From assembly GCA_037577475.1 (NCBI GenBank), contig CM075192.1, positions 13,673,908 to 13,737,907 on the forward strand: a stretch of DNA of 64,000 nucleotides, written 5' to 3'. This document shows positions 61,139 through 64,000 of the stretch, one piece after another. The position numbers and the translations under genes are program-made. The notes under the pieces are model-generated. The model worked only from the letters and a program-made list of their open reading frames with translations. It ran no database searches and was not told the origin of the DNA. The stretch is from Chaunax sp. Z400 (Eukaryota; Chordata; Actinopteri; Lophiiformes; Chaunacidae). Numbering within the stretch: position 1 is the first letter of the stretch; each line of letters starts with the position of its first letter.

Positions 61139-62516
61139 CAAATATGCAACTTAAAATGTCTGTAAAATAAAAGTACTTTTCCTTGTATAGAATATTCTTG
61201 TACTCTTTACACCGTTGATTATAGACAGTATTTTATTACTGTTCTGTGTTACTCTGATACACTTCTGTTACTGTATGCCCTTATGTGGCAGTGAAATTTA
61301 ATTACTACATGCACACTCTTCTATCAGAGTTCTCTTCACAAGGATGCTCAACACAAGCTGCCTCAGTATGCAAACACACGCCCACACATGTGTGCACATT
61401 TGAGTGTGTCTGTGTGTGTATGCACTGTGCCGTTGTGTTGCTGGTGGCTCGGCTTCAGGATTGTGTCGAGGCCGTCTGTAATAAATGTGCCCAGGCGAGT
61501 GAGCCCGAAAAGATATATCACAAACAGGAGGGGAGGCACAGGGGAAGGAAGAGGATAGAGAAAGTGGGGGCGAGAATGGAGTGGGAAAAGAAATGAAGAA
61601 GAGGAGAAAGGAGCTGGGGTATAAAGGGGAGGATCGATTGGTGAGGAGAAAGAGAAAGGGGGGCAAGGGCTGCTTTCTCCTGGGTCCTGCTATGTTTCCC
61701 ATTATGTAAGCCCTGGTCACCGGCAGCATGCCAGCAGGCAAAATAAAAGAGTCTCTCTGGCTTGGCACTGCTCGTATTTTCCTATCCTCACTACGGGGTC
61801 AGGGAGGGGTCAGGCAGCTGGATGGGGCGCTGGGGGGATTGTGGGGTCTGGGCTGGCCTCCAAAACCCAAAAGGCCCAGGGTTCAAGTACCAGCTGAAAG
61901 CAATCAGGGGGAAATCTGGGAGTGCCACAGCTGCTCGCAGCAGCGTTGTTCTGTGGCTCAACTTCTCTCTCCTTCTCTCTCTGAATCTCTCTTGTCCCAC
62001 TTTCCCTTCTCTGTTGCATGTCCCCCCACCTCCTCTCTTTTTTTTGACAGACGCACACACACACACAAAACACTGCATACTTTAAACATGAAGCCAGAAG
62101 TTCATCTATGCTGGTATGCGTGTGTATGTGTGCATGTGTGTGGGCGCACACACGAGGGTTGTGCTTGTGTGTAAGCTGATATGTTTGTGAGTGTAAGCGT
62201 GTGTCAGGGTGGGGGTCACTGAAAAGACAAAAGGGATAAAGACAATAGTAGCGGTCCAGTCTGCTTTGACCACAGTGAGTCTTACACAGTGACATTGGGT
62301 GTCTGAATTTTAAATCAGTGCGTGCGTGTTTGTGTGCATTTGAAATTCCATCCATTTACTCAACACAGAATGAAATGGTGCTGTAAAAAATGTTAAGTAC
62401 AAGCGTTTTTTTTTTATCATGACTTTTCGCTTTAGATCTACTCATTGCATGCCAGCTAAGCACTGCAAAATAAGACGTGCCAGCGTAAAATGAAAGATAA
62501 AAGGCGTATTGAAAGC
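61139..62516. other. Intergenic DNA, no gene seen
   Basis: Low-complexity GA, CT and CA/TG patches open several overlapping frames of 100-180 codons on both strands. None shows a domain or consistent codon pattern. Confidence 0.5.
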
Positions 62517-62714
62517 ATGTGGGGTAATTTTTCCTGCTCTGGTTTTGGTTTACCCCTGCCTTCAGAGGGCACAATGAATGCCAACGAATACAACACCATT
62601 CTCAGTGATTACTTCCATCCTTTGGAAAGTTTCATATTAGTCGGAGTCTTTTCCCTTCAGGATGACAGAGTCGGTATCTTGAGATCACTTAACAGCCTGA
62701 AAACAATGTGGAAC
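62517..62714 (+). pseudogene. Tc1/mariner-type transposase relic
   Basis: The frame reads WGNFSCSGFG, then EGTMNANEYNTIL, then FSLQDD and finally SLNSLKTMWN. These line up in order with conserved blocks of Tc1 transposases: the W-G-C/x-F-S block, the G-x-M/L-N-A-x-x-Y block, the F-x-Q-x-D block that holds the second catalytic Asp, and the D-L-N-P-I-E-x-x-W block that holds the third acidic residue. About 35 residues between the last two blocks are missing, and the last acidic residue is replaced, so it cannot be active. No Tc1 inverted repeats were recognised. Confidence 0.55.
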
Positions 62715-63229
62715 TTGCACAAGAGCCAGCTTCAAAACAAGATCTAAAAAGCATGACTGACTTGAAAGGTGCATTTAGGTACGTCTCCGGGTACCTGTTG
62801 TTACGTGCCCTTTTGATTTATGCAGACAACTGAATGAAGAGCCCATAAAACTGTTTCTAGCTGAGTGGTTAAAATGGCATAGTAAAAAGATGAGGATGCA
62901 ATAAAAACTGATGGAAACTGATTTTCCAAAATACACCTTGACATTGTGGTATGGTTCCTCATTCAGCTTCTTCTACTGTTGGCAAAACACTCATGTCAAA
63001 CTGCCTCTCTCCTGACATCCTTCCTCTCTACCAGCAAGCATTCATGCTGAATAAAAAGAAGGTGGACATCAGGGGTTTACATTAAACAACATGGCTGATT
63101 CATGTTCATGCCATGCTCAAGCTGGAATATGTTTCTCTGACCGTGTGTAAGCAAATGTGCACAGGTGACGTTTGGAGGCATGCCTGTAAAATCATTTATG
63201 ATTTGGAGAATGCATATGCATGTATGGAT
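62715..63229. other. Intergenic DNA, no gene seen
   Basis: AT-rich sequence between the transposase relic and the LINE tail, with nothing recognised. A GGTA/GGTAGGTAGG microsatellite begins at 63227. Confidence 0.5.
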
Positions 63230-64000
63230 AGGTAGGTAGGTGGGAAGATACTTTATTGTCCCCATAGGGAAACTCTGTGCCAGGGAGATTTTCATACATG
63301 GCGTGACATACACGAAGGATAACACGATAAAAGACCTGACATGAACACCTTACAAACTTCCACAACAATCATACACAATCTCTAATAACATTTAAGTAAA
63401 GTATTGCACCTTTTGCAGTATTGCACAGTACCCAGTTGAGTACTTGCTCAACCACATAATTGTACATATACAGTGTTGCACAGACCCTTTGTAAAAATAC
63501 TAGCCTACCAGAATATTGCACATATTGGAGTATGCTCTATCCCTATAATGTAGTCTAGCCACAGTGCATTATAAAATATAAAAACCTGGTAACCTGACTA
63601 CACCCTCTAGACAGAGTAAGAAGTAAAATGTAAATAAAAATTTTCAGATCAATAAAATACATTTGGGATTAAACATTTTTATTGAATAATTTAATTATTT
63701 GTGGTATGAATGACTATTTTGGCCTATTTTTCAAGAAGGATGGCTGCCAGAACCTGCATCCAGATGGGAACAGATAGAAGGCTTATGGAGTGGGTGTCGG
63801 GAGTCAGAAAAGATTTTCTCTGCTTTATGAATAGATCAGGATTTATAAATGTCTTCAAGGCTCATCAAATTGATGCCTAGCACCTTGCTAGCAATAGTTA
63901 CCATCTTCCTTATGTTGTTTTTCTGTGCTTCTGAAATGAAACCAGCTTTTTGAGGAAATACAGCCTCTGCTGCCTCTTTTTGCTTATTAATTCTGTGCAT
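63230..64000 (-). mobile_element. 3' end of a non-LTR retrotransposon (LINE), minus strand, cut by the window edge
   Basis: On the minus strand KKRQQRLYFLKKLVSF (63932-63982) is followed downstream by DSRHPLH and, one frame over, LFPSGCRFWQ (about 63745-63805). This is the C-terminal signature of fish LINE reverse transcriptases (RQxRLYFLKKLRSF ... HPL ... LPSGRRYR), broken by frameshifts and stops. The 3' UTR side holds many TATTGCACA words (63404-63525) and the terminal GATACTTTATTGTCCCCATA with GGGAAACTCTG (63247-63273), a tail typical of fish LINE copies, ending in a GGTA microsatellite. The clade is not determined. Confidence 0.75.

Noticed and set aside
61298..62355. Several overlapping ORFs of 95-181 codons on both strands
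   Set aside because: They overlap each other in conflicting frames over GA/CT/CA low-complexity DNA. None has a domain or splice support.

Overview
The window looks like nuclear DNA from a ray-finned (teleost) fish. It is AT-rich, intron-bearing and gene-poor. It is full of CA/GA microsatellites, and it carries scattered teleost-type repeats: hAT-like MITEs with 8-9 bp target duplications, a DANA/Mermaid-type SINE, the 3' end of a LINE and a Tc1 transposase relic. Only one protein-coding gene can be supported.

That gene is hic1 (hypermethylated in cancer 1), a BTB/POZ five-zinc-finger transcriptional repressor on the + strand. Its large coding exon is 12354-14560. A short coding first exon (7987-8038) joins it in frame across a 4.3 kb intron and gives a 752-residue protein. 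A second candidate first exon (donor after 6438) lies in a CpG-rich, TATA-less stretch. It would be non-coding for hic1 and would give a 729-residue protein starting at the ATG at 12371. This parallels the alternative first exons and N-termini known for mammalian HIC1. In both transcript forms a short upstream ORF ends 1-5 nt before the main ATG.

Layout: 1-6060 is upstream intergenic DNA with two interspersed repeats. 6061-8038 holds the hic1 promoters and first exons. 8039-12353 is the intron. 12354-14560 is the main exon. From 14561 to about 16.1 kb is the probable 3' UTR. From about 16 kb to 64 kb is a gene desert with no supportable exon. The desert contains a MITE-SINE cluster (24.7-25.5 kb), two copies of a CACTG-ended MITE (28.0 and 56.8 kb), other interspersed repeats (30.5, 38.2, 42.6, 51.3, 52.7, 54.8 kb), a 416-bp hAT-like MITE (46.0 kb), long inverted repeats (24.1, 45.3, 47.2 kb), a 2.76-kb minisatellite with a 740-bp higher-order repeat (58.4-61.1 kb), a Tc1 relic (62.5 kb) and a LINE tail running off the right end.

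I found no gene cluster or novel multi-gene system. The points most worth checking are the two-promoter, two-uORF arrangement of hic1, the higher-order minisatellite and the near-perfect palindromes. Family assignments rest on recognition by eye; no searches were run.
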